Assembly (NCBI GenBank): GCA_946480295.1
Contig: CAMLIT010000001.1
Coordinates: 1 to 64,000 of the forward strand
Reading direction: 5' to 3'
DNA: 64,000 nt
Origin: an uncultured Gemmatimonadota bacterium
Lineage (GTDB): Bacteria; Gemmatimonadota; Gemmatimonadetes; Gemmatimonadales; Gemmatimonadaceae
The notes below the pieces were generated by a model, which saw only the letters and a list, made by a program, of their open reading frames with translations, was not told where the DNA came from and did no database searches. This document shows positions 16,077-25,211 of this stretch, in pieces (position 1 is the stretch's first letter; each line of letters starts with the position of its first letter). Position numbers and translations under genes: made by a program.

Positions 16077-16865
16077 GTGGCCGCACCGCTGACCGTCACC
16101 TACGTCGGCGGTCCGACCGCGCTCCTGGACATGCGCGGGTTGCGGCTCATCACCGATCCGACGCTCGACCCCGCCGGCTCCGTGTACCCGACGGCCGTCT
16201 ACACCCTGAGAAAGACGGAAGGGCCCGCGGTAGCGCCCGAGCGCCTCGGCGCGATCGACGCCGTGCTGCTCAGCCACGACCACCACTTCGACAATCTCGA
16301 TCGCGCCGGGCGCGAGCTGCTCGCCCAGGCGGAGGTGGTGCTGACCACCCCGGCCGGCGCGGCGCGGCTGGGGGGATCGGCGCGCGGCCTCTCGCCCTGG
16401 GACAGCGTCACGCTCACCGCGCCAGGCGGCGACCGCCTGGAGATCACCGGCACACCCGCGCGCCACGGCCCCGCCGACGGCGATCGTGGCCCGGTGACCG
16501 GCTTCGTCCTCGCCTGGCCGGACGACCCCGACCACGCGGTCTACGTCTCTGGCGACACCGTCTGGTACGAGGGCGTGCGCGAGGTGGCGCGGCGCTTTCG
16601 CATAACGACGGCGCTCCTCTTCGTCGGCGCGGCGCGCGTGCGCGAGGTCGGCCCCGCCCACCTCACCTTCACGGCGGACGAGGCGGCGGAGGCGGCGCGC
16701 GCCTTCGCCGACGCCACCATCGTCCCGCTTCACTACGAGGGCTGGGCGCACTTCTCCGAGGGGCGCGCCGACATCGAGCGCGCGTTCAGGGCAGCGGGGC
16801 TGGCGGAGCGGCTGCGGTGGCTCCCGCGGGGGGAGCCGACGGCGCTCCGAGGCGCTCCCGCCTGA
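16077..16865 (+). CDS. MBL-fold metallo-hydrolase (UlaG-like)
   Basis: This 262-residue protein of the metallo-beta-lactamase fold resembles the UlaG/RomA-like lactonase group. The metal motif is LSHDHHFDNLD (H67, H69, D72), and further ligands are likely GTPARHG (H ~130), SGDTVWY and PLHYEGW. Members hydrolyse lactones or phosphodiesters; the substrate here is open. The GTG start at 16077 lies 16 bases after the previous stop, with no clear ribosome site, so translation may depend on coupling. It converges with the DUF4132 gene, 3 bases away. Confidence 0.85.
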   Translation: MAAPLTVTYVGGPTALLDMRGLRLITDPTLDPAGSVYPTAVYTLRKTEGPAVAPERLGAIDAVLLSHDHHFDNLDRAGRELLAQAEVVLTTPAGAARLGGSARGLSPWDSVTLTAPGGDRLEITGTPARHGPADGDRGPVTGFVLAWPDDPDHAVYVSGDTVWYEGVREVARRFRITTALLFVGAARVREVGPAHLTFTADEAAEAARAFADATIVPLHYEGWAHFSEGRADIERAFRAAGLAERLRWLPRGEPTALRGAPA

Positions 16866-16868
16866 CCG

Positions 16869-19800
16869 CTACTCGAGGCCGCCCTTCCCCGCGCGGATCC
16901 AGGCGAGGATGTTCGGGTCCCTGATCTGCCGGTCGCGCGCGAGCAGGAGGACCTTCGACAGCACCTCGGCCGTCCGCGGGTCGTCGTCGGCGAAGGGGAG
17001 GAAGAGCCGTCCGCGGTGCTGCGAGTGCACGGCGACGATGGGGAGCGCCGTCCCCGGCAGGAGCATGGCGCCGGCGCTGCCGAGGTGGACCGAGTAGCTG
17101 CCGAGCGTGCCGCGCACCACGGCGTGGTGCGGCTGGAGCTCGACGTTGTCCAGGCCGAGCAGCTCGCAGGTCTGGCGGACCAGCGCCGCGCGCATCTCGA
17201 TCGTCGACGCGGTGGCCTCGGGATCGACGCCGCCGCGATGCGCGACGCTCACCACGAGGTCGAGGTCGCGCATCGTCTCGGCGAAGAGGCGCGCGGGGAT
17301 CTCGTCGAGCGTGAGCTCCCGCCACTCGCCCTTCGGCGTGAAGACGACCTCCTCCAGCGTGAGCCCGTCGATGTCGGCGGGGGTGAAGAACGGCTCCTGG
17401 AAGTCGAGGCGTGCCGTGATGCCGGCGTCGTGGAAGGTGCGGCTGACGCCCTCCTCGGGGCGCGCCACCCATCCGCGGCCGCCGAGCAGCGCGAGCGCCT
17501 GCCGCGGGTTCACCTGGTGCCCCGCATAACGACGCGACCGCGTCGTGCCGCGCTCGGCGTCGGTGATCGGATAGAGCTCGCGGAAGAGCTGCTTGAATGG
17601 CTGGATGCGCTCGGCGCGGAAGCACTCGTGCTGCCAGGCGGCCCAGTCGCCGCGCGCGAAGAGGTCGTGCGGATGCGCGACGCGCACGTCCTCGTCATTG
17701 CCGAGCACGTGCTCGACGCCGGCGTGGTCGCGCAGCGTGCGACCCTCCTGCGCGAGATAGCCGGCGACACCGTCGCCGACGAAGACGAGCCGCGCGAGCG
17801 CCGGCGCGAGGATCGGGTGGCGGAGCAGCGTCCGCAGCTCGGCGGACGTGAAGCGGTCGCCGCGGCACATCGCCTCCTCGAGCGCGTCGCGCACGCGCGA
17901 GTGCTGGCGCCGGAACTCCTGCAGCCGGTGCTTCAGCTCCGCGACCTCGGCGTCCTTCTTCAGCGCGGCGGGGAGCGCCTTGAGCGCCTTGCCGTGCCGC
18001 GCGATGCCGAGCGAGGGCCGGCCGTCGTCGTCGATGGACAGCTCGAGCGTCACGTCGTCGCGCACCAGCACGAGCGGCCCTTTCGCGAGATCGGCCACGG
18101 CCTCCTGCTCCATGGCCCACTGGAGCCGCTGCGGGTCGCGGAAGCCGGCCGTGCGGGCGAGGTTGGCGAGCCCGATCGCCGCGGCGCGCGACTCGCTCTG
18201 CTGCCGCAGCGCCCCGAACTGCCGCGCCTCGCGGCGGAAGCGCTCCAGGCGGAGATAGCGCTCGAGCAGGTCGCGCTGGCCGGCGTCGCCGTTCGCGATG
18301 GGGAGGAGCCCGAGGGCGCGCACCGAGTCCTGGTGCCGCTTCTCGTCGATCCGCTTCATGAGCTCATCGCGGGTGACGAGACCCGCCATCGCGCCCGCGA
18401 ACACCTGCGCGCGCGTGTGGCCGGTGCCCCCCGCCGCGTACTTGGTGGCGGCATCGAGCGCCTTCCACCGCGCCGCGCCGAGTGAGGTGTACGCCGCCGT
18501 GAACCACGCGACGTCCACCGCGCCCTCGGTGAGATCCGTCGCCGACAGGGGCGTGCGCTCGCTGACCTCGGCGGCCCAGAGCTCCTTCATCTCCTGCAGC
18601 CGCCACGAGCGGTCGTCCTTCGTGTGCGCCTGGATCCACCAGACCGCGCTCTCCAGCCCGGGCCACTGGAGCACGTGGTTCACGTGCCCCGCCCACTGCG
18701 GCGCGTAGACGGCGAGCTCGATCAGGCGCGCCTCCGGAACGCGCGCGTCGTGCACCCACCGCGCGAAGCCCTCCGGCGTGTCCTCGGCACGCGGCAGGCT
18801 GCGCACGACCAGATGGCTGAGCGTCTCCTGGCGCGATGCCCCGTTCTCCTGCCAGCCGAAGCTGCGCGCGAAGTGTGTCCTGCCCAGCGCGGCGATGGCG
18901 CGCGACACCGTCTCGAATCCGCCGGTGAAACGCAGGTCCATCGCCAGCCGCGAGGCCGCGGTCGTGCGGTCGCCACGCTGCGTCTCCACGTCGACCACCC
19001 GGCGCCGGCATCGATCGACGATCGCCAGCAGCGCGGGACGGTCGAGCAGGGCGCGCGGCGGCTTGCGGCCGGACACCGTGCGCAGCAGGGACGGCTGCTG
19101 CCCGCTCCAGCGGCCGACGAGGAGGTCGATCCACTCCGCCTCGTCCGCGGCGCCCGCATCCCAGGCGCCGACGAAGTCGTCGAGCGCGATGCGCAGGATG
19201 CCGCAGCCCTCCGTGCGCGCCTCGAACCAGCGCAGGAGGCCGTAGAGCCGCGCCGCCTGCTCCGGCTGCACGCTCGCGGGGAAGAGCGTCCGCCACCATC
19301 GCAGCCGCGAGAGGCGCGACTCGGCGCACCTCAGCCGAGCCTTGAACGGCGCCTCCTTCTCCCCGAAGCCGACGACGAGGATGTGCTGTCCCTTCGTCCG
19401 ATGCTCCGCGATCGCGCGGTAGTCGTCGGCCGTGAGCTGGGCGAGGGCGTCCTCGAAGGCGTCGAGCAGCAACGCGACCGCGCCGCGCGGCGGATCCCAG
19501 GCGACGCACCAGTCGAGCACCCCGCGGAGAAAGTGTGCGCCCGCGCTGAACTTCCCGATCCCGCACACCTGCTGCACGACGCCGCTCGTCCACGCCGCAC
19601 CGGCCGGCGCATCGAGCGCGGCGCGCACCAACTCGAGATCGTCCGCGTCGCGGAGCGCGGCGTCGCGTCCGGCGAGCCACTGCTTCCACACGGATGCGAG
19701 GGGCAGCGCCGCGGCGCCGCTCTCGAGCTCCTCGCGCTTGTGGGGACGGAAGGCACGGTGGACCGACTGGACGAGGAGGCCGGTCTCGCCGCTCGGCAGG

Positions 19801-21836
19801 CGGATCTCGGTCTCACTGTGCTCGAGCACGAGCGCGGCGAGCGACGCGAGGCTCTCCCGTGCGCCGCGGCTGTCCAGCTCCAGCGGGCGGCGCCGCGGCT
19901 CGGGCCAGCTCCGCAGCGCGTCGGCCGCGAGCAGGCCGAGCGCCGCGCCGGTCGTCGCCGGCTCCGTGGGCCCGGCCAGGACCGCCGCCACGTGCGTCCG
20001 CTCCGCGTGCGTGATCTCCGCGTGCTCGGCGGTGTAGCGCGCCATGCGCTCGCGCACGCGCGCGACGGCGCGCTTCCCTTCCGTCATGTCGCGCAGCAGC
20101 TCGAGCCCCGCCTGGCGGCGCAGCTCGAGCGCGTCGGCGAGGAGGGTGTCGATCGTGGCGAGCAGCCGCTCGTCAGGCAGCGTGCGCAGCCGGGCCAGCG
20201 CGCCGCTCCGCAGGTCCCCCGGCTTGCGGCCGAGCAGGTCGACGAGCCGCCGCACCTCGTCGTCGAGCAGCGGCAGATCGCGCAGCGCCTCGAACGCGGT
20301 GCCGCGAACCTGGGCCGACGAATCACCGAGGAGCTCGATGGCCACGGCGCGCTCCGCCTCCGACATCGCTCGCCGTTCCAGGCGCTGGTCGGGACGCGCG
20401 TACCGCGCGCGCAGCCCGGCGGCCTTGCGCAGATAGCCGGCGCGCCCGGCGGGATCCAGCTCGGGGATGTGCGGGAGCAGGCGCTCGGCGGGGACCGCCG
20501 CCGCGTTCGCGGCCAGCGCGGCGGCGACGGCGGGGCGCTCGACCTTCCGCTTCCACCAGGGCCAGACGAGGCCGTCGAGCGTCGTGCCGCGACGCGACAC
20601 CCGCCCGAGCAGCTGCTCGATGTTCCCGAACAGCCGCTCGCCGTCCACGCTCTTCGTGCGGTCGATGCCGAACATGTCGAGGGCGCGCGCCGCGACGCGC
20701 AGGTCCTCGTCGGCCACCATGTCCACGAGCGGCGGGATCGCGCTCTTCCACCCCGCCTGGGCGAGGAGGTGCGTCGCGACGAAGCGCACCTCGGCCGAGG
20801 GCGAGGCGAGGAGCGAAGCGGCCGCCGGGATGGCGGCGTCCACGTCGTCGTAGGCGATGCTCCACAGCGCGAGATACACCGTCTCGGCATCCCGCTCGGC
20901 GAGCGCCGCGGTCCGGGCGGCGGGATCTTCGAGGAAGAGGAGCACGCGTTCGAGGATGGAGCGGATCGCGACGCCGCTCGCGCCGTCCCACATGAAGCCG
21001 AACCAGGTATCGGCCGCGCGCACGACGGAGGAGAACCGGGTGAGGTTCTCGTCGAGGATGAGCCGCAGCATGCGACGGAACGCCTGCGGGTGCGACTCGT
21101 CGACGCTCTCGAGGATCGCCTGGCGGAGCCCCTCCTGCCGCTGCGCGGCGAGGAGGAGCTTCTCGACGAACGTCCACGCCTCCTGGCGGGCGCAGCTCAT
21201 GAGCGCCTGGGTGACGTGGCGGCCCATCTGCGCCGTCTCGTGCTCGCCGTTCGCGCTGGCGACGAGGACGTCGTACACGCGCTGTGCGTCATCGCCGCCG
21301 GCGTCGATCGCGCCGGCGAGGAGCCAGCCGAGGTCGCCGCCGCCCGAGAAGCCAGCGAGGTACGCCGCGCGCTCGGCGATCCACACGATGTCCGCGTCCA
21401 GGTCGCCCACGAGCAGCGCGACCGTCAGGAGCCAGCGGCCGCGAAGGTCGGCGAGGGTGATGCGGGAGGTGGGGCAGCGGAAGGGGCGGCGGCCGAAGCC
21501 TTCCTGGTAGGGCCGGCGCTCCAGCGCCCGCAGCGCCGCGTCCGCGCTCGGCGCGACGTTAGGCACGAGGGTCGCGACCGCGCGGCTCCACTCGGCCGGC
21601 GAGAGATCCTTCAGCAGCTCGCCGACGCGGCCGCGCTGGCGCGACACGAGATGGATGCGCGTCGCCAGCGATCCCGGGTTCGCCGTGAAGCTCTGCTCGA
21701 CCAGCGGCCGGAGCGGCGACGGCACTCCGCCGCCGGTGAAGATCGACGCGAGCTGCTTGAGTCCATTGAGCCGGGCGAGGACCGCGCCGGCGGTGCGCCG
21801 AGAATCCAGCTCGGCCTTGATGCGCTCCTGGTCCAC
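16869..21836 (-). CDS. Giant DUF5724/DUF4132-type HEAT-like repeat protein (1655 aa)
   Basis: This very large cytoplasmic protein has no signal or membrane segment. The N-terminal ~700 residues are helical, HEAT-like repeats (for example VRFVATHLLAQAGWKSAIPPL, VRGTAFEALRDLPLLDDEVR). The region ~1330-1530 matches the DUF4132 pattern (KALPAALKKDAEVAELK, LRHPILAPALARLVF, WAAWQHECFRAERIQPFKQLFRELY). The last ~120 residues form a separate conserved module (DLDLVVSVAHRGGVDPEATAS, ... GKGGLE). I assign the N-terminal module tentatively to DUF5724 from memory. Function is unknown; DUF4132 also occurs in WGR-domain MolR-type proteins. It follows the 142-residue gene by 3 bases, so the two are one operon. 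Confidence 0.85.
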   Translation of the reverse strand: MDQERIKAELDSRRTAGAVLARLNGLKQLASIFTGGGVPSPLRPLVEQSFTANPGSLATRIHLVSRQRGRVGELLKDLSPAEWSRAVATLVPNVAPSADAALRALERRPYQEGFGRRPFRCPTSRITLADLRGRWLLTVALLVGDLDADIVWIAERAAYLAGFSGGGDLGWLLAGAIDAGGDDAQRVYDVLVASANGEHETAQMGRHVTQALMSCARQEAWTFVEKLLLAAQRQEGLRQAILESVDESHPQAFRRMLRLILDENLTRFSSVVRAADTWFGFMWDGASGVAIRSILERVLLFLEDPAARTAALAERDAETVYLALWSIAYDDVDAAIPAAASLLASPSAEVRFVATHLLAQAGWKSAIPPLVDMVADEDLRVAARALDMFGIDRTKSVDGERLFGNIEQLLGRVSRRGTTLDGLVWPWWKRKVERPAVAAALAANAAAVPAERLLPHIPELDPAGRAGYLRKAAGLRARYARPDQRLERRAMSEAERAVAIELLGDSSAQVRGTAFEALRDLPLLDDEVRRLVDLLGRKPGDLRSGALARLRTLPDERLLATIDTLLADALELRRQAGLELLRDMTEGKRAVARVRERMARYTAEHAEITHAERTHVAAVLAGPTEPATTGAALGLLAADALRSWPEPRRRPLELDSRGARESLASLAALVLEHSETEIRLPSGETGLLVQSVHRAFRPHKREELESGAAALPLASVWKQWLAGRDAALRDADDLELVRAALDAPAGAAWTSGVVQQVCGIGKFSAGAHFLRGVLDWCVAWDPPRGAVALLLDAFEDALAQLTADDYRAIAEHRTKGQHILVVGFGEKEAPFKARLRCAESRLSRLRWWRTLFPASVQPEQAARLYGLLRWFEARTEGCGILRIALDDFVGAWDAGAADEAEWIDLLVGRWSGQQPSLLRTVSGRKPPRALLDRPALLAIVDRCRRRVVDVETQRGDRTTAASRLAMDLRFTGGFETVSRAIAALGRTHFARSFGWQENGASRQETLSHLVVRSLPRAEDTPEGFARWVHDARVPEARLIELAVYAPQWAGHVNHVLQWPGLESAVWWIQAHTKDDRSWRLQEMKELWAAEVSERTPLSATDLTEGAVDVAWFTAAYTSLGAARWKALDAATKYAAGGTGHTRAQVFAGAMAGLVTRDELMKRIDEKRHQDSVRALGLLPIANGDAGQRDLLERYLRLERFRREARQFGALRQQSESRAAAIGLANLARTAGFRDPQRLQWAMEQEAVADLAKGPLVLVRDDVTLELSIDDDGRPSLGIARHGKALKALPAALKKDAEVAELKHRLQEFRRQHSRVRDALEEAMCRGDRFTSAELRTLLRHPILAPALARLVFVGDGVAGYLAQEGRTLRDHAGVEHVLGNDEDVRVAHPHDLFARGDWAAWQHECFRAERIQPFKQLFRELYPITDAERGTTRSRRYAGHQVNPRQALALLGGRGWVARPEEGVSRTFHDAGITARLDFQEPFFTPADIDGLTLEEVVFTPKGEWRELTLDEIPARLFAETMRDLDLVVSVAHRGGVDPEATASTIEMRAALVRQTCELLGLDNVELQPHHAVVRGTLGSYSVHLGSAGAMLLPGTALPIVAVHSQHRGRLFLPFADDDPRTAEVLSKVLLLARDRQIRDPNILAWIRAGKGGLE

Positions 21837-21839
21837 TCG

Positions 21840-22268
21840 TCAGGCTCCGGCGAGGAAGGTGAGGCGAAGGAACACCAGCCGACTGTCGGGCGTGGGAAAG
21901 ACCTGTGCATCGAGATCGCGTTGCTCCACGCCATCGAGGATGACGAGATACAGGCCGTCCTCGAACGCCTGGAGCGCGGCGCCCACCGCCCCCTCGACGT
22001 CCACCGGTCCGGTGGGGGCGCGTCCGCCGGGATCCACCTTCCCGCGCGCGGCGCCGCGCTCGATCTCGTCCGCCGAGAGGACGCGCACGAACCGCCGCGC
22101 GCGCTCCCGCTTCTCGAACGCGGCGACCTCCGAGCGCACCAGGCGCGCGATGAGCTCGCGGAGCGTGAGCCCGCCGTCGTCCCCGACGTCGCCGCCGGGC
22201 AGGCCTGGCACGGACCAATCGTCGAGGGGGCGCGCTCGCTTCCCGAGGACCCGCGTCTCGATGAACAT
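21840..22268 (-). CDS. Hypothetical partner of the DUF4132 protein (142 aa)
   Basis: This small soluble protein starts MFIETRVLGKRARPL, has a helical stretch LTLRELIARLVRSEVAAFEKRERARR (~35-60), and a C-terminal part where QAFEDGLYLVILDGVEQRDLDAQV and SRLVFLRLTFLAGA suggest a small alpha/beta fold. It precedes the giant gene with only 3 bases between stop and start, so they are almost certainly co-translated. I recall similar genes next to DUF4132 genes in other bacteria, but cannot name a family. ATG 22268 has AAGG upstream. Confidence 0.7.
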   Translation of the reverse strand: MFIETRVLGKRARPLDDWSVPGLPGGDVGDDGGLTLRELIARLVRSEVAAFEKRERARRFVRVLSADEIERGAARGKVDPGGRAPTGPVDVEGAVGAALQAFEDGLYLVILDGVEQRDLDAQVFPTPDSRLVFLRLTFLAGA

Positions 22269-22398
22269 GACAGCCTTGGGACGACGACGGCGCGGGGGAC
22301 GCAACCCGCGTCGCCTCCGCGGGCTGGACTTTCCTCCCCGTCGCGCTCTAGTTCCACGACGGTCCACGACTGCCCGCACCTGCGGGAGGAGCCCCATC

Positions 22399-24309
22399 AT
22401 GCACGGTCTGCTCGCGTCGTCGAAGAAGCTCGCCTCCACCTCCGCCCTGCTCGCGCTGCTCTGCATCCCGCTGGCGGCCGCGCCATCGCGCCCGGCGCTG
22501 TACATGCCGCGCACGGTGAAGCGCGCCGTGGCGAAGGGCACGCGCTCGCTCGACGGCCGCCCTGGCCCGCGCTACTGGCAGAACCACGCGCGCTACACGA
22601 TCGACGTCACCGCCCTTCCCCCCGACCGCACGGTGCGCGGGAGCGAGCGGATCGTCTACGCGAACGAGAGCCCCGACACGCTCGGACAGCTCGTCTTCAA
22701 GCTCTTCCTGAACATCCACAAGCCCGGCGCGCCGCGCATGGGCGGCGCCGCGCCGGATTACCTCACCCCCGGCGTGCAGATCGACTCCTTCGCCGTGAAC
22801 GGGCAGCCCGTCGCCTGGCACCAGGGGCGGTACTTCACCTGGGTCCCGGTGAAGCTCCCGACGCCGCTGCTGCCGCACGATTCCGTGCACCTCGCCTTCG
22901 ACTGGCACTACGAGATCTCGAAGCAGCCCGGGCGCGAGGGGATGATGGACTCGACGACGTACTACCTCGCCTACTTCTACCCGCGGGTGGCCGTCTACGA
23001 CGACTACAACGGCTGGGACACGATGGACTTCACCGACCAGCAGGAGTTCTACAGCGACTTCAACGACTACGACGTGACCGTGCACGTGCCGGCGCGCTTC
23101 GTCGTCTGGGGCACGGGCACCCTGGTGGACGCCGCGCGGGTGCTGCAGCCGGAGTACCTGCGCCGCTTCACCGCCTCATTCACCTCCGACAGCACGGTGC
23201 GGATCGCGACGGCGCGGGAGGTCGCGGCGGGCCGCGTCACCACCGCCGGCGAGGGGAACGCGTGGCACTTCACCGCGTCGAACGTCCCCGACGTGGCGTT
23301 CGGCCTCAGCGACCACTACGACTGGGATGCGGCGAGCGTCCTCGTGGACGACGCGGCGCACCGGCGCGCGAGCGTGCAGGCGGCGTACAACGACACGGCG
23401 TCCGACTTCCATCACATGGTGCAGATGGCCCGGCACGCGCTGGACTTCCTCTCCCACGACTGGCCGGGCGTCCCCTACCCATACGAGAAGACGACGGTGT
23501 TCCAGGGGGGCGCGGGGATGGAGTACCCGATGATGGCGAACGACGAGTCCTACCCCGACACGAGCTTCGCCCGCTTCGTCGCCGCGCACGAGATCGCCCA
23601 CACGTACATGCCCTTCTACATGGGGATCGACGAGACGCGCTACGGCTTCATGGACGAGGGGTGGGCGACGACCTTCGAGTACCTGATCAACCAGCACGAC
23701 ATGGGCAACGAGCGGGCGACGGAGTTCTTCAAGCAGTTCCGCGTCGACCGCTGGGCGCACGACCCCTCGCCCCTCGAGGACCTGCCGATCGTCACCCCGG
23801 AGGACGTCCTCAAGGGCGTCGCCTACGGCGACAACGCGTACGGCAAGCCGGCGCTCGGCTATCTCGCGATGAAGGACCTGCTCGGCGACGCGCTCTTCAA
23901 GCGCACCCTGCACGCGTACATGGAGCGCTGGCACGGGAAGCATCCCACGCCCTGGGACTTCTTCTACACCTTCGACGACGCCTCCGGGCGCGACCTGGAC
24001 TGGTTCTGGCGGAGCTGGTTCTTCAGCAACGGCTACATCGACGTCGCCGTGCACGACGTCGCGCGCGCCGGCGGCGGCTACGCCGTGACCCTCGACAACG
24101 TCGGCGGCTTCCCGGCGCCGGTGGACCTCGCGCTCGCCTTCGCCGACGGCTCGACCCGGACCGTGCACGAGACGCCGGCGATCTGGGAGGCGAACCAGCG
24201 GGCGGCGCGGGTCATGCTCCATACGTCGAAGCGCCTGCGGTCGCTCGCGCTGGAGCACGGGATCTTCGTCGACGCGGACACGACGAACGATCGCTGGACG
24301 GCGCGCTAG
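22399..24309 (+). CDS. Secreted M1-family zinc metallopeptidase
   Basis: This 636-residue aminopeptidase-N-like enzyme has an N-terminal signal (STSALLALLCIPLAAAPS, ~15-30). The N-terminal beta-saddle covers ~60-290. The catalytic domain contains the substrate-binding GGAGMEYPMM, a variant of GAMEN, and the zinc motif HEIAH (H397, E398, H401) with the third ligand E420 in DEGWATTFE, exactly 18 residues after the motif. It removes N-terminal residues from peptides in the periplasm or outside. Start and GGGAGGAG ribosome site agree. It is divergent from the DUF4132 operon. Confidence 0.92.
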   Translation: MHGLLASSKKLASTSALLALLCIPLAAAPSRPALYMPRTVKRAVAKGTRSLDGRPGPRYWQNHARYTIDVTALPPDRTVRGSERIVYANESPDTLGQLVFKLFLNIHKPGAPRMGGAAPDYLTPGVQIDSFAVNGQPVAWHQGRYFTWVPVKLPTPLLPHDSVHLAFDWHYEISKQPGREGMMDSTTYYLAYFYPRVAVYDDYNGWDTMDFTDQQEFYSDFNDYDVTVHVPARFVVWGTGTLVDAARVLQPEYLRRFTASFTSDSTVRIATAREVAAGRVTTAGEGNAWHFTASNVPDVAFGLSDHYDWDAASVLVDDAAHRRASVQAAYNDTASDFHHMVQMARHALDFLSHDWPGVPYPYEKTTVFQGGAGMEYPMMANDESYPDTSFARFVAAHEIAHTYMPFYMGIDETRYGFMDEGWATTFEYLINQHDMGNERATEFFKQFRVDRWAHDPSPLEDLPIVTPEDVLKGVAYGDNAYGKPALGYLAMKDLLGDALFKRTLHAYMERWHGKHPTPWDFFYTFDDASGRDLDWFWRSWFFSNGYIDVAVHDVARAGGGYAVTLDNVGGFPAPVDLALAFADGSTRTVHETPAIWEANQRAARVMLHTSKRLRSLALEHGIFVDADTTNDRWTAR

Positions 24310-24348
24310 CGGGCTCCGCCGGTGGCGCGATGCAACCGAGGTGGATCT

Positions 24349-24369
24349 ATTGACGTCAATGGGTATACT
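24349..24369 (+). promoter_or_regulatory. ATTGACGTCAAT palindrome and TATACT box
   Basis: A perfect 12-base palindrome, ATTGACGTCAAT (24349-24360), is followed by TATACT (24364-24369) and an overlapping TATACG, 42 bases before the ATG of the DUF5715 gene. TTGACG is only 8-13 bases from these -10-like boxes, too short for a canonical sigma70 promoter. The palindrome is therefore more likely an operator overlapping a promoter. Confidence 0.45.
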
Positions 24370-24410
24370 ATACGTCGATCGCTCCTGCTGCTTGTAGCCA
24401 GTTCCACGAG

Positions 24411-25187
24411 ATGACGACTTCCCACCGCATCACCGGCCTCCTCGCCGCCGGTGCCGCGCTCTGCGCGCTAGTCCCCGTCCGCCCGGCGGGTGCCCAGTCC
24501 CTGCGCGGCTCCCGCGCCAGCATCAACCGCATGTACCGCCACGCCCGGTCGGCACGCCTGCACTTCTACCAGACGCCGCACGCCGTGCGCAGGGCCGTGA
24601 ACGCCGGGCGCCTCGTCCGCCTGACGCCGGACGACAACTTCACCATCCACGACGTCAGCTTCCCGTACGTGCTCCCGACCACGAAGACCTTCGTCGAGCG
24701 GCTGGGCGAGCAGTACCAGGACGCCTGCGGCGAGCAGCTCGAGGTCACGAGCGGCGTGCGCCCCGAGGACCGGCAGCCGGAGAACAGCGTCGCGCGCTCC
24801 GTGCACCCGACGGGGATGGCGGTGGACCTCCACAAGTCCGACGACCCGAGATGCCGGCACTGGATGCGCGAGACGCTGCGCGAGCTGGAGGGCGCGGGGC
24901 TCGTCGAGGCGACGGAGGAGTTCTCGCCGCCGCACTTTCACGTCGCGGTCTTCCCGCGGCCGTACCGGCGCTACGTGGCGGCGCGCCGGCGCGACGACGA
25001 GAAGGTGCAGCTCGCGTCGAGCGGGAGCATCGACATCGACACCTATCGCGTCCGGGCGGGCGACACCCTCTGGGGGATCGCGCGCCGGCACGACACGACC
25101 GTCGACGCGATCCAGACCGTGAACCACCTCGACGACGACGACGTGATCCAGCCCGGGCAGCAGCTCGTCATCCCGCAGGGCGACTGA
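24411..25187 (+). CDS. M15-like (DUF5715) cell-wall protein with LysM domain
   Basis: This 258-residue exported protein has a signal ending near PAGAQS (~30). The middle domain keeps the VanY/M15-type zinc pattern: SVHPTGMAVDL (H132, D139) and PPHFHV (H175, H177). This suggests a peptidoglycan peptidase; I know the group as DUF5715. A LysM peptidoglycan-binding domain occupies ~211-256 (YRVRAGDTLWGIARRH ... VIQPGQQLVIP). Likely role: cell-wall remodelling in the periplasm. No strong ribosome site precedes the ATG. The upstream palindrome may control it. Confidence 0.85.
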   Translation: MTTSHRITGLLAAGAALCALVPVRPAGAQSLRGSRASINRMYRHARSARLHFYQTPHAVRRAVNAGRLVRLTPDDNFTIHDVSFPYVLPTTKTFVERLGEQYQDACGEQLEVTSGVRPEDRQPENSVARSVHPTGMAVDLHKSDDPRCRHWMRETLRELEGAGLVEATEEFSPPHFHVAVFPRPYRRYVAARRRDDEKVQLASSGSIDIDTYRVRAGDTLWGIARRHDTTVDAIQTVNHLDDDDVIQPGQQLVIPQGD

Positions 25188-25211
25188 GCGCCGGCGCCGG
25201 CCGACGCTTCT

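Noticed and set aside
18624..24353. A 1909-codon open frame on the plus strand opposite the DUF4132 gene
   Set aside because: Composition is Arg/Ala/Gly/Pro-rich and the frame is the antisense shadow of the well-supported minus-strand genes and the M1 gene; very high GC removes stop codons.
24350..24374. Canonical sigma70 promoter TTGACG...TATACT before the M15/LysM gene
   Set aside because: Spacer is only 8 or 13 bases for the two possible -10 boxes; recorded instead as a palindromic site with a -10-like box.
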